Shown here piece by piece: positions 24,181 through 33,386 of a DNA stretch of 43,891 nt; position 1 is the stretch's first letter; each line of letters begins with the position of its first letter. Origin of the DNA: Lachnospiraceae bacterium (GTDB lineage: Bacteria > Bacillota > Clostridia > Lachnospirales > Lachnospiraceae); assembly GCA_031272985.1 (NCBI GenBank), contig JAISSU010000009.1, positions 1 to 43,891 of the forward strand. The letters run 5' to 3'. The translations under genes and the position numbers were made by a program. The notes beneath the pieces are model-generated. The model did no database searches. It was not told where the DNA came from and was given only the letters and a program-made list of their open reading frames with translations.

Positions 24181-25305
24181 TCACATCCCCCCTTCGTCAA
24201 TTATTCTATCATCTGAAACGCCGCCCCGTACATCCGCAATATAATCATTTGCATTATTATTCAGATCATCATCCGAAATTTCGTTTTGCGGGAGATGTGA
24301 AACGCCCTCCGTGGCGGGTTTCGTAACGGACAAATAGGGTGTGGTTGTATGGTGGAAACATGCCACCATGTGTCCGGGAGAAACCTCGGTAAATTCGGGG
24401 AATTTTTCCGAACATATTCCGGTCACGTATTTGCAGCGGGTGCGGAATGGGCAGCCGGAAGGCGGATTAATAGGAGAGGGTATTTCACCTTCAGGTTTCT
24501 CTCTTTGGCGCCTTTCGCTTTCGTCAGGGTCAGCTATCGGCACGGCGGAGAGCAGCATCTGAGTATATGGGTGGCGGGGATTATCACAGAGTTCTTCGCT
24601 TTCTGCTATCTCCACTAAATGCCCGAGATAGAGTACTCCGATTCGGTCACTTATGTGCTTAACCACGGCTAAATCATGCGCAATAAAGAGATACGTCAGT
24701 CCGTATTCGTTCTGTAGCTTCTCCAACATATTGATAACCTGAGCCTGAATAGAAACATCCAGCGCCGAAACGGGTTCATCGCAGACGATGAATTCCGGGG
24801 ATACCGCGACTGCTCTTGCAATGCCGATTCTCTGGCGTTGCCCGCCGGAAAACTCATGAGGATAACGATTGTAAAACTTCTTATTTAAACCGACTAAATC
24901 CATGAGCTCCAAAATGCGCTCACGGCGCTTTACTTTATTTTTAAACATTTTGTGGATGTCGAGACCCTCGCCGATTATATCCGCGACAGTTTTTCTGGGA
25001 TCCAAAGACGCGTAAGGATCCTGAAAGACAATCTGCATTTTTTTGCGGTAGTCCTTCATGCCTTTATGTTCGAGTTTTTGTCCCTGAAAAAAAATCTCAC
25101 CACTGGTAGGCTTTGTGATCTGAAGAACACAGCGTCCGAGCGTGGTCTTTCCACAGCCGCTTTCACCTACGAGGCCCAATGTTTCGCCTCGTTTGATTTC
25201 AAAACTGACGTCATCCACGGCTTTAACATGGACTTTTTTAAAAAGCCCTTGCTTGATTTCAAAATATTTTCTCAGGTTTCGTACCTCGAGCAACTTATCG
25301 CTCAT
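24181..25305 (-). CDS. oppF: oligopeptide ABC transporter ATP-binding protein (OppF)
   Basis: A 374-residue ATPase of the importer. Walker A is [13 protein letters not shown], the signature motif [15 protein letters not shown], Walker [15 protein letters not shown]. The C-terminal oligopeptide-type extension carries the four-Cys pattern expected for an iron-sulfur or metal site ([14 protein letters not shown]), then an unusually long 60-residue hydrophilic tail ([20 protein letters not shown]). It overlaps oppD by 4 bases (ATGA), which indicates translational coupling. Confidence 0.94.
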   Translation of the reverse strand: MSDKLLEVRNLRKYFEIKQGLFKKVHVKAVDDVSFEIKRGETLGLVGESGCGKTTLGRCVLQITKPTSGEIFFQGQKLEHKGMKDYRKKMQIVFQDPYASLDPRKTVADIIGEGLDIHKMFKNKVKRRERILELMDLVGLNKKFYNRYPHEFSGGQRQRIGIARAVAVSPEFIVCDEPVSALDVSIQAQVINMLEKLQNEYGLTYLFIAHDLAVVKHISDRIGVLYLGHLVEIAESEELCDNPRHPYTQMLLSAVPIADPDESERRQREKPEGEIPSPINPPSGCPFRTRCKYVTGICSEKFPEFTEVSPGHMVACFHHTTTPYLSVTKPATEGVSHLPQNEISDDDLNNNANDYIADVRGGVSDDRIIDEGGM

Positions 25306-26279
25306 AACAGAACCTCTTTCCAGCAGGAGACCTCATGCCCGTCACCTAAATCCGTGATTGGCGGCTTTTCCTGCGCACATTTATTCATTGCATATTTACA
25401 ACGATGGGCAAATGGACACTCAGGACCTAATAGTTGCATATCCGGAGGATTCCCCTCTATCGGAATTAATTCCACACTTCTGCTTTGCTCCATTGACGGT
25501 ATTGATTTCAATAGTCCTTCGGTATAAGGGTGATGGCTCTGGTAGAAGATATGTCTTTTGCTTCCCGACTCCACAATTTCTCCCGCGTACATGACGACTA
25601 CCCTATCGCAGATATCGGATACTACGCCTAAATCGTGAGTGATGAAGATTATCGACATATGGAGTTTTTCCTGTAATTCTTTTAAGAGTTCAATTATTTG
25701 CGCTTGAATCGTGACGTCTAGAGCAGTCGTGGGTTCATCGGCAATCAATAACTTTGGATTACACGAAAGCGCCATGGCAATCATTACCCTTTGGCGCATC
25801 CCTCCCGAGAGTTCGTGCGCGTACTGATGAATCCTCTTTTCGGGTTGATTAATGCCGACCAGATTCAATAGCTCTAATATTCTTTCTTTTCTTTCGATTG
25901 AATTAAGCGAAGAATGCTTTTTCAGGGCTTCCCCGATCTGCTGACCCACTGTAAAGAGCGGGTCTAAAGAAGTCATTGGATCCTGAAAAATCATGCTGAT
26001 ATCATTGCCGCGAATATTGGTGATTTCTTTCTTGGACATTTTCAAAATATCCCGCCCCTCAAAAATAATCTCACCATTTGTGATCCGACCCGTTCCCGGA
26101 AGCAGTCTTAGTATGCAATTGGAAGAAACTGATTTGCCGCTGCCGGATTCACCCACAATTCCGAGTACTTCTCCTTCGTGCAATGAAAAACTGATTCCCT
26201 GGATAGCGGGAACATCTACTTTCCCGTTTCGAAAAGATACTTCCAGATTATTGACTTCCAATAAAACATTGCCCGACAT
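25302..26279 (-). CDS. oppD: oligopeptide ABC transporter ATP-binding protein (OppD)
   Basis: A 325-residue ATPase, first gene of the operon. Walker A is [13 protein letters not shown], the signature [15 protein letters not shown], Walker [15 protein letters not shown], and the C-terminal Cys cluster [14 protein letters not shown]. The ATG at 26279 is preceded by GGGGGAAGAAG; a TTG at 26297 would add six residues. Promoter and leader lie at 26506-26280. Confidence 0.93.
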   Translation of the reverse strand: MSGNVLLEVNNLEVSFRNGKVDVPAIQGISFSLHEGEVLGIVGESGSGKSVSSNCILRLLPGTGRITNGEIIFEGRDILKMSKKEITNIRGNDISMIFQDPMTSLDPLFTVGQQIGEALKKHSSLNSIERKERILELLNLVGINQPEKRIHQYAHELSGGMRQRVMIAMALSCNPKLLIADEPTTALDVTIQAQIIELLKELQEKLHMSIIFITHDLGVVSDICDRVVVMYAGEIVESGSKRHIFYQSHHPYTEGLLKSIPSMEQSRSVELIPIEGNPPDMQLLGPECPFAHRCKYAMNKCAQEKPPITDLGDGHEVSCWKEVLL

Positions 26280-26556
26280 CAAAGCTTCTTCCCCCAATCA
26301 ATTATTATCTGCTAACGAAAATACAATCGCCCGCTTCTTTTGACTTTATCCTGAGGCTTGTGATACGAACGGCCTATTCCAAGCTGATATGCGCCATCCC
26401 CTTGACAAGCAAGGGATTGTGATAAAAAAGATACAGATGCCCATCAAGTTTGACACCTGCGTCAAAATGTTGTGATAATTCTACTTCAAACCGCACAAAA
26501 TTTCAAGAAAAATTTTATATTATTGAAACTCGGTTCAATTTCGCAAAGATGAGAAT
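26280..26556 (-). promoter_or_regulatory. opp operon promoter and leader
   Basis: On the minus strand TTGAAA (26506-26501) and TAGAAT (26483-26478) are 17 bases apart. Just after the predicted start is a perfect inverted repeat TTTGAC-(6)-GTCAAA (26449-26466), well placed for a repressor. Further on is a CCCTTG/CAAGGG hairpin (about 26399-26415). The leader would be about 190 bases long, with no terminator-like T run. Confidence 0.6.
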
Positions 26557-27870
26557 TTATTCCGGAATACTAATTTGATAAACTCGCTCCGGTCTGCCTC
26601 TGGATACGCTTTGTTTCTCATAAGCAACGTGTGCATAACCATTTTGCACCAATTGTTTAAGAAAACGATTAGCACTGCGCCCTGTGATTTGCAACGCGAG
26701 TGCCAGCTCCGCAGAGGAGATTTCAGTGCTGTTTCTTGTTTTTATTACAGTTTGTATTTTATTTATTGTCATCGTGGAAAGCCCTGACTTTTCCGAGATT
26801 TCCTGTATCTTGGGCAGCGCTTTTGCCTTCAGACTTAATGGTCTCTTATTTAAAGGGCCGATGAGCGCGTTATCCGAATCCAGGAGAAAACTTTCACCGC
26901 CCTTTTGTGCGGATTCAGCCACAGCAGTTTTTGCATTGGCGAAGGCTTGAGTATGCGTCTGTGCCAGACCATATCCTATAGAAACAGGACCCTTAAAGCT
27001 CTCGTTGATATATGATTGCAGAGCACAATCAGTAAAGTGATTTGTGAGAGCTTCAACCATTCCGTGATTAGTGTAAATCAAATATCCGTCAGGAGCGAGT
27101 TCTCGTATTTCAAAATCGCCCGTAAATGTCTTTGTAAATCTGCGAATTGCCTTTCCGAGCAACTTGTGACATTCGTTATCGTTTACCATGCCTTCTCGTG
27201 ATTTAATAATAATTGCACTGGTCAAACTGCTTTGAAGGGACGCTTTTTCGGCTTCCGCTATCGTTTTTAAGAAAGCGTCGGAAATCAGGTCCTTTCCGGG
27301 ATATACAAAATAAAAAGGTATGCCTGCTTCGGTGAGCTTAACCGCGATAGAACTAAGTCTCGTAATTGAGAGCTTCTTGCCTGTTTTTTTCCATAAACTA
27401 ATATGCTTTTTAAGTATGTCCCGTTCCGTTTCTTCTATTTCGGAAGGTGTTTGCCCGGACAGCCTGTGACCGATCTCTTCATAAAAATCCCTAAAGGAAG
27501 CCTCGCACAGATATGTCGTCAGTGGTTTAGCCGGCGCTGCCAGATCCATTATATCTAAGTAATAGCTGTCTAAATCAGCCTGCTTTTCGGTTATTAACCT
27601 GAGAAAGAGCTCATAATAACTGCTGATATCTGTTCCAAAATCTACAATGGGCTTGCGCGGATGCTTTAGATTCTTAATAATGACAGCCTTTGGAATAGCA
27701 CCGCTTATTAAAAACCCGTCATAAAAATCCTCCAAGCCTTCATAAAGTGCGGTAACTCCCGAAAAATCTTCATAAATATGCAAATCAATTTCATGTTCAC
27801 CGCTGTATGGAGCCAAAGTGGTTCTGATTAATTCTTCTAAATATTGTGTTGTAATAACTGCGATCTTCAT
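26557..27870 (-). CDS. transcription regulator with GGDEF-like domain and winged helix
   Basis: A 437-residue protein. The N-terminal 120 residues (MKIAVITTQYLEELIRTTLA) look like a receptor-type alpha/beta domain. A central region ends in a GGDEF-like fold without catalytic motif (VSIGYGLAQTHTQAFANAKT, AVAESAQKGGESFLLDSD), similar in style to that in CdaR/PucR regulators. The C-terminus is a winged helix (EISSAELALALQITGRSANR, SVSRGRPERVYQIS). The start at 27870 has AGGAGTG upstream. It is divergent from the transporter-amidohydrolase pair, across a 354-base region rich in repeats, so it probably controls them in response to a small molecule. Confidence 0.75.
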   Translation of the reverse strand: MKIAVITTQYLEELIRTTLAPYSGEHEIDLHIYEDFSGVTALYEGLEDFYDGFLISGAIPKAVIIKNLKHPRKPIVDFGTDISSYYELFLRLITEKQADLDSYYLDIMDLAAPAKPLTTYLCEASFRDFYEEIGHRLSGQTPSEIEETERDILKKHISLWKKTGKKLSITRLSSIAVKLTEAGIPFYFVYPGKDLISDAFLKTIAEAEKASLQSSLTSAIIIKSREGMVNDNECHKLLGKAIRRFTKTFTGDFEIRELAPDGYLIYTNHGMVEALTNHFTDCALQSYINESFKGPVSIGYGLAQTHTQAFANAKTAVAESAQKGGESFLLDSDNALIGPLNKRPLSLKAKALPKIQEISEKSGLSTMTINKIQTVIKTRNSTEISSAELALALQITGRSANRFLKQLVQNGYAHVAYEKQSVSRGRPERVYQISIPE

Positions 27871-28224
27871 ATACACTCCTGCTAAAATTTTGTCAATAAT
27901 AACTAAAATCAATAATAAGTTTTTAGAATATTTAATGAAAATCCAATTCTGTATTGACAGGGAATTGTCTGAAAGTGTAAAATAAAGACGTTCAAAGGAC
28001 GTTTTAGCTATTTTCCGTTAAATTTCAGACATTCTCAGGACGTTTATACATTATAACTTAATTGTTTTGTACTTGCAACTGATTGAGAAATCGAAATTAC
28101 AAACTTACTAAAAATGTCTGAATAATAAATTTTAAATATTGCCGCCATGGTGCAACAACTAAATGGAATGGCTTATTTATAAAAAACATAGGACGGATAG
28201 GAACCGTCCGGTTAGGAGGATTTT
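27871..28224 (+). promoter_or_regulatory. divergent control region with repeated sites
   Basis: A plus-strand promoter TTGACA (27954-27959)/TAAAAT (27978-27983) has an 18-base spacer. TGTCTGAAA (27966-27974) lies inside it, its perfect inverse TTTCAGACA is at 28023-28031, and TGTCTGAA recurs at 28115-28122. AGGACGTTT occurs at 27996-28004 and 28037-28045, with AAGACGTT at 27986. A hairpin GGACGG-(7)-CCGTCC (28191-28209) sits just before the ribosome binding site TAGGAGGA. The repeats are likely binding sites of the adjacent regulator. Confidence 0.6.
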
Positions 28225-29430
28225 ATGGTTTTTTGGAGCTCAATAACATGTTTTGCAATTTGTGCTCTCATCTACGGGGTCAGTGACTTTTTGTCAAAGA
28301 AGACGAAGGGTGTGGTTTCATCACTGCTTTTCGCTTGCGTGATTTTTCTCGCCGGTTTCTGGTCAGGGATTTTCCCGTCAGACATCACTGCTCAGCCGGG
28401 ACTCGTTGATTTGATGAGTAAAATAGGTACGGCACTTATGATCACGAACCTTGGAACACTTATCAGCCTCGAAGACATGGTAAAAGAATGGAAGACGGTT
28501 TTGGTCTCTATTGCGAGTGTCGGAGCTATTGTTCTGATTTGCTTTACCTTGGGAACGCTTATCTTCGGTAAGGACATTGCGATGACTGCTTCAGGACCTC
28601 TTGCAGGTTCTACGGTTGCGGGAATTATCGCTTCTACTTTGACTGAAGGTGCAGAACGCCCCGAATTGGCTGCTTTTGTGGTTATGATTCTTGCATTGCA
28701 GAAGTTCTTCGGTATCCCTGTTGCTACGTTCTGCCTTCGTAAGGAAATCAAGAATAAGATGAAAAAAGGTGATTTTGACGGAAATACAGAAGGAAAGAAA
28801 GTATTTAAGCTTCCCAGCTTCCGTATTATTCCGGAGCGTCCTAATGCGAAGCGCACAACGACTATGTACCTTGCTAAACTCGCCATTGTTGCGGCTATCG
28901 CTACCCTCGTAGGTAATCTTACCCGCTTGCCCGGAGAAGGACCCGCTAATTATATTCTGAATCCGAATATTGCCTGCCTTCTCTTTGGTTTGATTTTTGC
29001 ACGTATCGGCTTCCTCGAGGTGAAGACACTTGAGAAAGGCGCCTCAAACGGTATCCTTACACTCGGACTGTTATTGATTTTGCCCGGCAGCCTTGCAAAG
29101 GTTACACCTTCGGGACTTGCGAAACTCATTGCGCCGACCTTTGGTATGCTTATCCTTGCTGTAATTGCGTTTGCGGTTGTTTGCTCACTGCTTGGTAAAT
29201 TGCTTGGTTACTCACCCTGGATCAGCACTGCTATCGGTTCCACATGCCTTCTGGCTTATCCTGCGACTCAGATTATTTCTAATGAGTGCACGGACAATAT
29301 GGAGGCCTCTGAAGAAGTCAGGGCACGTGCTTCGGAGTACATATTACCGAAGATGATTGTCGGAGGCTTTGTAACGGTTACGATTCTATCGGTCATTGTG
29401 GCCAGTGTATTGACGCCGCTTGGGCTTTAA
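28225..29430 (+). CDS. putative multi-pass membrane transporter
   Basis: A 401-residue protein with about ten to twelve hydrophobic helices and a polar central loop (residues about 175-215, KNKMKKGDFDGNTEGKKVFK). Two halves with similar features (GLVDLMSKIGTALMITNLGT; ILTLGLLLILPGSLAKVTPS) suggest an internally duplicated transporter fold. I do not recognise the family with certainty; DUF3100-type or other amidohydrolase-linked carriers are possible. It is 16 bases ahead of an M20 amidohydrolase, so it probably imports that enzyme's substrate. AGGAGGA precedes the ATG. Confidence 0.7.
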   Translation: MVFWSSITCFAICALIYGVSDFLSKKTKGVVSSLLFACVIFLAGFWSGIFPSDITAQPGLVDLMSKIGTALMITNLGTLISLEDMVKEWKTVLVSIASVGAIVLICFTLGTLIFGKDIAMTASGPLAGSTVAGIIASTLTEGAERPELAAFVVMILALQKFFGIPVATFCLRKEIKNKMKKGDFDGNTEGKKVFKLPSFRIIPERPNAKRTTTMYLAKLAIVAAIATLVGNLTRLPGEGPANYILNPNIACLLFGLIFARIGFLEVKTLEKGASNGILTLGLLLILPGSLAKVTPSGLAKLIAPTFGMLILAVIAFAVVCSLLGKLLGYSPWISTAIGSTCLLAYPATQIISNECTDNMEASEEVRARASEYILPKMIVGGFVTVTILSVIVASVLTPLGL

Positions 29431-29446
29431 CGGATAGGAGAGTATT

Positions 29447-30826
29447 ATGTTAGGAAATATTGCAGTACAGGAAATAGATAAAATACGTCCGATTTTGGAC
29501 GAACTTTCAAGAAAGATATGGGAAACACCTGAAGCGGGTTTTAAAGAGTTTCAGGCGAGTGACAATACCGCAAAGGTCCTCGAAGAAGCAGGCTTTACCG
29601 TTGAAAGAAAGGCCGGAGGAGTTACGACAGCTATAAAGGCGAGTTTCGGTTCAGGTCACCCTGTTATAGGCTTTATGGGTGAGTTTGACTCATTGCCGGG
29701 GCTTAATCAAAAGGCCACGACTGATAAAGACAGCGATAATCCGGGAGCTTACGGACACGGCTGCGGTCATAATCTCATGTGCGCAGCTCACGTCGGAGCG
29801 GTTATTGGACTTAAAGAGGAGATGATTAAAAACAATCTGCCGGGCACGATTATTTTCTACGCTTGTCCGGGAGAGGAACTCCTTACTGGCAAAGGTTTTA
29901 TGGCCAGAGGTGGTGCCTTTGAAGGTCTTGATTGTGCGATTAACTTCCATCCGAGTAAGGTCACAGAGGTTACGATAGGCACTTCGACGGCAGTCAATAG
30001 TTTCAGACTTCATTTTAAGGGGCGCTCTTCTCACGCGGGTTCCGACCCGCAGAACGGACGCAGTGCACTTGATGCCTTGGAGCTCACTAATGTAGGGATT
30101 AATTTCCTGCGTGAGCACGTTCCGGAGGATGTTCGTATGCACTACATAATCACCGAGGGCGGTGTGGCGCCTAATATCGTGCCGGATATTGCGAGTGGAT
30201 ATTATTACGTCAGAGCTTTCAGCCGCGAAAAGGTCGAGGATACATTTGAGCGCATGATAAAGGTGGCAAAGGGAGCCGCTATGATGACTGAGACTGAGGT
30301 AGAGGTCGAATTCACAGGCGGATGCTACAATACAATGAATAATCATGTTTTGGCGGGAGTTGTAAAAGAAGCCATGGACGAAGTCCCTCAAGAGGAGTGG
30401 GACGAAAAGGATTTGGCTTTTGCAAAGGATATTGATAAACACAATCCTGCTTTAGTAGAGTCGTTACAGGCGAAATATGGTCTTCCGGAGGGTATGCACC
30501 TCTACGAAGGCGGCGGAGCCATTACTAATTTCAATAGCTTTGGTTCTACTGATATGGGAGATGTTATGCATATTGTGCCTACGGCATACTGCTTTACGGG
30601 ATGTACTTCACTCGGGACGCCGAATCACAGCTGGCAGTTCTGCGCTTGTGCGGGGAGTAGCATAGGCGAAAAAGGGATGATTTTGGGAGCAAAAATAATG
30701 GCAGTTTTCGGAGCGAAATTACTTAATAATCCGAAAATCGTTAAAGAAGCGAAGGCAGAGTTTGATAAGGCGATGAACGGACGTACGTATAAATGTCCGA
30801 TTCCGAAAGAAATACCTGCGCCGTGA
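29447..30826 (+). CDS. M20-family amidohydrolase (AbgB-like)
   Basis: A 459-residue metal-dependent amidohydrolase of the M20D group, resembling AbgB, which cleaves p-aminobenzoyl-glutamate. Visible signatures: ETPEAGFKEFQAS at the N-terminus, GFMGEFDSLPGL, the metal-binding GAYGHGCGHNLMCAAHVGAV, the catalytic PGEE (YACPGEELLTGKG), NFHPSK, the dimerisation domain with FKGRSSHAGSDPQNGRSALD, and the C-terminal TDMGDVMHIVP and GTPNHSWQF. The substrate is not determined. It is co-transcribed with the transporter upstream and ends at the terminator at 30893. Confidence 0.9.
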   Translation: MLGNIAVQEIDKIRPILDELSRKIWETPEAGFKEFQASDNTAKVLEEAGFTVERKAGGVTTAIKASFGSGHPVIGFMGEFDSLPGLNQKATTDKDSDNPGAYGHGCGHNLMCAAHVGAVIGLKEEMIKNNLPGTIIFYACPGEELLTGKGFMARGGAFEGLDCAINFHPSKVTEVTIGTSTAVNSFRLHFKGRSSHAGSDPQNGRSALDALELTNVGINFLREHVPEDVRMHYIITEGGVAPNIVPDIASGYYYVRAFSREKVEDTFERMIKVAKGAAMMTETEVEVEFTGGCYNTMNNHVLAGVVKEAMDEVPQEEWDEKDLAFAKDIDKHNPALVESLQAKYGLPEGMHLYEGGGAITNFNSFGSTDMGDVMHIVPTAYCFTGCTSLGTPNHSWQFCACAGSSIGEKGMILGAKIMAVFGAKLLNNPKIVKEAKAEFDKAMNGRTYKCPIPKEIPAP

Positions 30827-30892
30827 TCATATAGACTTCGTTTCAATAAGGGGAGTAATTGTTATATCTGTTACATGCCAAGGGTAACAAAG

Positions 30893-30941
30893 GCCATTCG
30901 GGTTTGAATTTATTTGCAAACCTGAATGGCTCATTTTTTTG
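30893..30941 (+). terminator. terminator of the transporter-amidohydrolase operon
   Basis: GCCATTCGGGTTTG (30893-30906) pairs with CAAACCTGAATGGC (30917-30930), 14 bp with one G-U pair, followed by TCATTTTTTT. Confidence 0.92.
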
Positions 30942-30972
30942 GCAAACTTTTGAGCAAATCTATGTGAAATCA

Positions 30973-31027
30973 TTGACAACTTTATGTCAGTACGTCTATA
31001 ATGACTCATGAAAAGCGAACGTTTTCA
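30973..31027 (+). promoter_or_regulatory. iolG promoter with candidate operator
   Basis: TTGACA (30973-30978) and TATAAT (30997-31002) are both perfect consensus with an 18-base spacer. An inverted repeat TGAAAA-GCGAACG-TTTTCA (31009-31027) covers the start of the transcript, where a LacI- or DeoR-type repressor would block. No iolR gene is in the window. Confidence 0.75.
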
Positions 31028-31080
31028 GCTTTGTTTTCAAGTTGTAAAAACGCCAATAATAAAAAAAGTGAGGTATCAGT

Positions 31081-32097
31081 ATGGCTGGTAAGTTAAAAAT
31101 CGCTCTTCTTGGAGCCGGTAGGATTGGAAAGCTTCACGGAACGAATGTACAGAACGTTATTCCGGATGCGGAGATTATTGTGGTAGCGGACCCGTTTATG
31201 AATGATGACATGCGCGCGTGGGCGGCTTCTGTCGGGATTCCCTACTGCACAGACAAAATGGACGAAGTTTTTGAAAATCCCGAGGTTGACGCTGTATTTA
31301 TTTGTTCTTCGACGGATACGCATGCGGACCTAATGATTAAGGCCGCAAAGGCCGGGAAACACATTTTCTGCGAGAAGCCGATACATACGGATGTTGCTAA
31401 AATTGAAGAAGCATTGGCGGCAGTAAAAGAAGCCGGTGTAAAGCTTTGTGTGGGCTTCGTGCGCAGATTCGATCATAATCACAAAACCGTTCGCGATACC
31501 GTAGCGTCAGGACAGCTCGGCAGAGCACACGTCATTAAAATCACTTCCCGTGATCCCGCGGCTCCGCCGATGGAGTATGTAAAGGTTTCAGGCGGTATTT
31601 TCCTTGATATGATGATTCATGATTTCGATATGGCTCGTTACCTTGCAGGCAGCGATGTTACTGAGGTTACGGCTTATGGCGCTTGCCTTATTGATCCCGA
31701 TTTTGCGAAGTATGACGATGTTGATACGGCTATCGTAATGTTGAAATTCGCTAACGGTGCTATCGGAGTTATCGACAATAGCCGTCAAGCTCCCTACGGT
31801 TATGACCAGAGGACTGAGGTACATTGCGAGAAGGGCTGCGTTCAGGTGGCTAATGATTTGAATAATACATCTATGATTAGCACAGCTGAGGGAGTGACCT
31901 GCGCAAAGCCGACATGGTTCTTCCTTGAGCGTTACAATAATGCTTTTATTTATGAGGTGAAGGAATTTGTTGATGCAGTACTCAATGATAAGGAAGTTCT
32001 GGTCAGCGGTGAAGACGGGCTTGCTCCGGTTAAGATAGCGATAGCAGCTAAGAAATCATTGCTTGAAGGTCGCCCGGTGAAGATTTCCGAGATATAG
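31081..32097 (+). CDS. iolG: inositol 2-dehydrogenase (Gfo/Idh/MocA family)
   Basis: A 338-residue NAD-dependent oxidoreductase, most likely myo-inositol 2-dehydrogenase, oxidising myo-inositol to 2-keto-myo-inositol. The Rossmann motif GAGRIG is at residues 11-16; the catalytic Lys is in the CEKP motif (HIFCEKPIHTD); and the DMMIHDFDMARYL block gives the Asp and His of the active site. The C-terminal part (VDTAIVMLKFANGAIGVIDN, SRQAPYGYDQRTEVH) matches IolG closely. iolE follows after 35 bases, supporting the role. A related sugar dehydrogenase activity cannot be excluded. Confidence 0.9.
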   Translation: MAGKLKIALLGAGRIGKLHGTNVQNVIPDAEIIVVADPFMNDDMRAWAASVGIPYCTDKMDEVFENPEVDAVFICSSTDTHADLMIKAAKAGKHIFCEKPIHTDVAKIEEALAAVKEAGVKLCVGFVRRFDHNHKTVRDTVASGQLGRAHVIKITSRDPAAPPMEYVKVSGGIFLDMMIHDFDMARYLAGSDVTEVTAYGACLIDPDFAKYDDVDTAIVMLKFANGAIGVIDNSRQAPYGYDQRTEVHCEKGCVQVANDLNNTSMISTAEGVTCAKPTWFFLERYNNAFIYEVKEFVDAVLNDKEVLVSGEDGLAPVKIAIAAKKSLLEGRPVKISEI

Positions 32098-32132
32098 GAA
32101 ATTAGGTATAGGTTCAGATTAAGGAGACGAAT

Positions 32133-33032
32133 ATGTTTAATAAAGATAAAGTGTTTTTAGGTATAGCACCGATAGGTTGGTGCAATGATGATATGCCTGA
32201 GCTTGGAGCGGAGAATACGTTTCAGCAGACTGTCAGCGAGATGGCGCTTGCGGGTTTTACAGGCTGTGAGATCGGAAATAAATACCCTTCCGATCCTGTG
32301 GAATTAAAAAAGGCCCTTGATTTACGCGGTATGCGCATTGCCAGCCGTTGGTTCAGCTCATTCCTCATAGCAAAACCTTATGAGGAGACCGAAAGGGAAT
32401 TCATTAAGGAGCTTGAATTCCTTGCGGCGGTAGGAGCGAATAGAATTAATGTCAGCGAGCAGAGTTACAGCATCCAAGGACAGGTGGATACACCGGTACT
32501 CGATGATAAGAAATACGTAATGAATGAAGAGGAATGGAAGAATTTTACCGAAGGCCTTAATAAACTCGGAAAAATCGCAAAGGATAAGGGCTTTAAGCTT
32601 TGTTTCCATCACCATATGGGCACGGCAGTCCAGACAGCTGCCGAAACGGCCAAAATGATGGAAATGACGGATCCCGATTTGGTATTTCTTTGCTATGATA
32701 CCGGCCACTTCACATTCGCAGGTGAGAGCCCGCTGGAGGTACTTAAGAAATACGTCGACAGAGTAGGCCACGTTCACCTAAAGGATATGAGGCTATCGGT
32801 CGTTGAGGAAGTAAAGAAGAATCACTGGAGCTTCCTTACAGCAGTCAGGAACGGATCCTTCACTGTCCCCGGAGACGGCGATGTGGATTTCGATCCCATC
32901 TTTAAAGTCCTTGAAGAGGCTAATTACGAGGGCTGGCTCCTGGTCGAAGCAGAGCAGGATCCCGCGAAAGCAAACCCGCTGGAATACGCCATAAAGGCCA
33001 GAAACTATATCCGCGAACACACGGGATTATAA
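32133..33032 (+). CDS. iolE: myo-inosose-2 dehydratase
   Basis: A 299-residue TIM-barrel protein of the sugar isomerase/epimerase-like family. It removes water from 2-keto-myo-inositol, the step after IolG. The N-terminal GIAPIGWCNDDMPELG, the GFTGCEIGNKYP block, FHHHMGTAV, the metal-ligand CYDTGHFTFAG and GHVHLKDMR, and VPGDGDVDF are all typical of IolE. AAGGAGACGA precedes the ATG. Only iolG and iolE of the inositol pathway are in the window; iolB, C and D must be elsewhere if the pathway is complete. Confidence 0.93.
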   Translation: MFNKDKVFLGIAPIGWCNDDMPELGAENTFQQTVSEMALAGFTGCEIGNKYPSDPVELKKALDLRGMRIASRWFSSFLIAKPYEETEREFIKELEFLAAVGANRINVSEQSYSIQGQVDTPVLDDKKYVMNEEEWKNFTEGLNKLGKIAKDKGFKLCFHHHMGTAVQTAAETAKMMEMTDPDLVFLCYDTGHFTFAGESPLEVLKKYVDRVGHVHLKDMRLSVVEEVKKNHWSFLTAVRNGSFTVPGDGDVDFDPIFKVLEEANYEGWLLVEAEQDPAKANPLEYAIKARNYIREHTGL

Positions 33033-33045
33033 TACGAAAAAACAC

Positions 33046-33067
33046 CGGGCGGGAAACATCCCGCCCG
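33046..33067 (+). terminator. terminator after iolE
   Basis: CGGGCGGGA (33046-33054) and TCCCGCCCG (33059-33067) form a perfect 9-bp stem with an AACA loop; the tail TAAATTTAATTG is only moderately T-rich. Confidence 0.75.
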
Positions 33068-33095
33068 TAAATTTAATTGTTTATTTACTTATTAA

Positions 33096-33230
33096 TCACG
33101 CGATAACCGAAGTTTCATTTAATTCCCATTTGGAAACTGCCTGTCTGGAAACTGTTATCTGATTTGCGAATTCTTCCTGAGATAAGCCTCTTTGTTTCCT
33201 CAATGTCAGGATTTTTTCACCAAGCTTCAT
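33096..33230 (-). pseudogene. truncated XRE-family regulator
   Basis: A 44-residue reading frame, MKLGEKILTLRKQRGLSQEE then FANQITVSRQAVSKWELNET, that is a complete Cro/CI helix-turn-helix up to the start of the fifth helix, then SVIA and stop. Relatives continue (NETLPDxxxI...) for at least another 20 residues of the domain plus a C-terminal part. AGGAGTAAGAGGA lies upstream of the ATG. Either a decayed gene or a minimal peptide; decay is more likely. Confidence 0.65.
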
Positions 33231-33312
33231 TCCTCTTACTCCTTTCGATTTTTTTTAGCGTTTCCAAGCTTCCTTGTGTGCTAATCGTAATATTTTTGAT
33301 TGTAAAATGCAA

Positions 33313-33348
33313 GCAACGTACGGTTGCGATATGACAATCGTACGTTGC
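33313..33348. repeat. 10-bp perfect inverted repeat
   Basis: GCAACGTACG (33313-33322) and CGTACGTTGC (33339-33348), 16 bases apart, lie between the kinase stop and the truncated XRE gene. It could serve as the kinase terminator on the minus strand (weak T-rich tail) or as an operator of the XRE gene. An inner alternative, GCAAC-GTACG-GTTGC, is possible. Confidence 0.6.
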
Positions 33349-33386
33349 AATTGTGCTATTTTTATGGGCAAATCGTTATGTAACTC

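Noticed and set aside
29690-30442. Long minus-strand frame (250 codons) inside the M20 gene
   Set aside because: It lies entirely within a well-supported coding gene, and its translation has no recognisable motifs.
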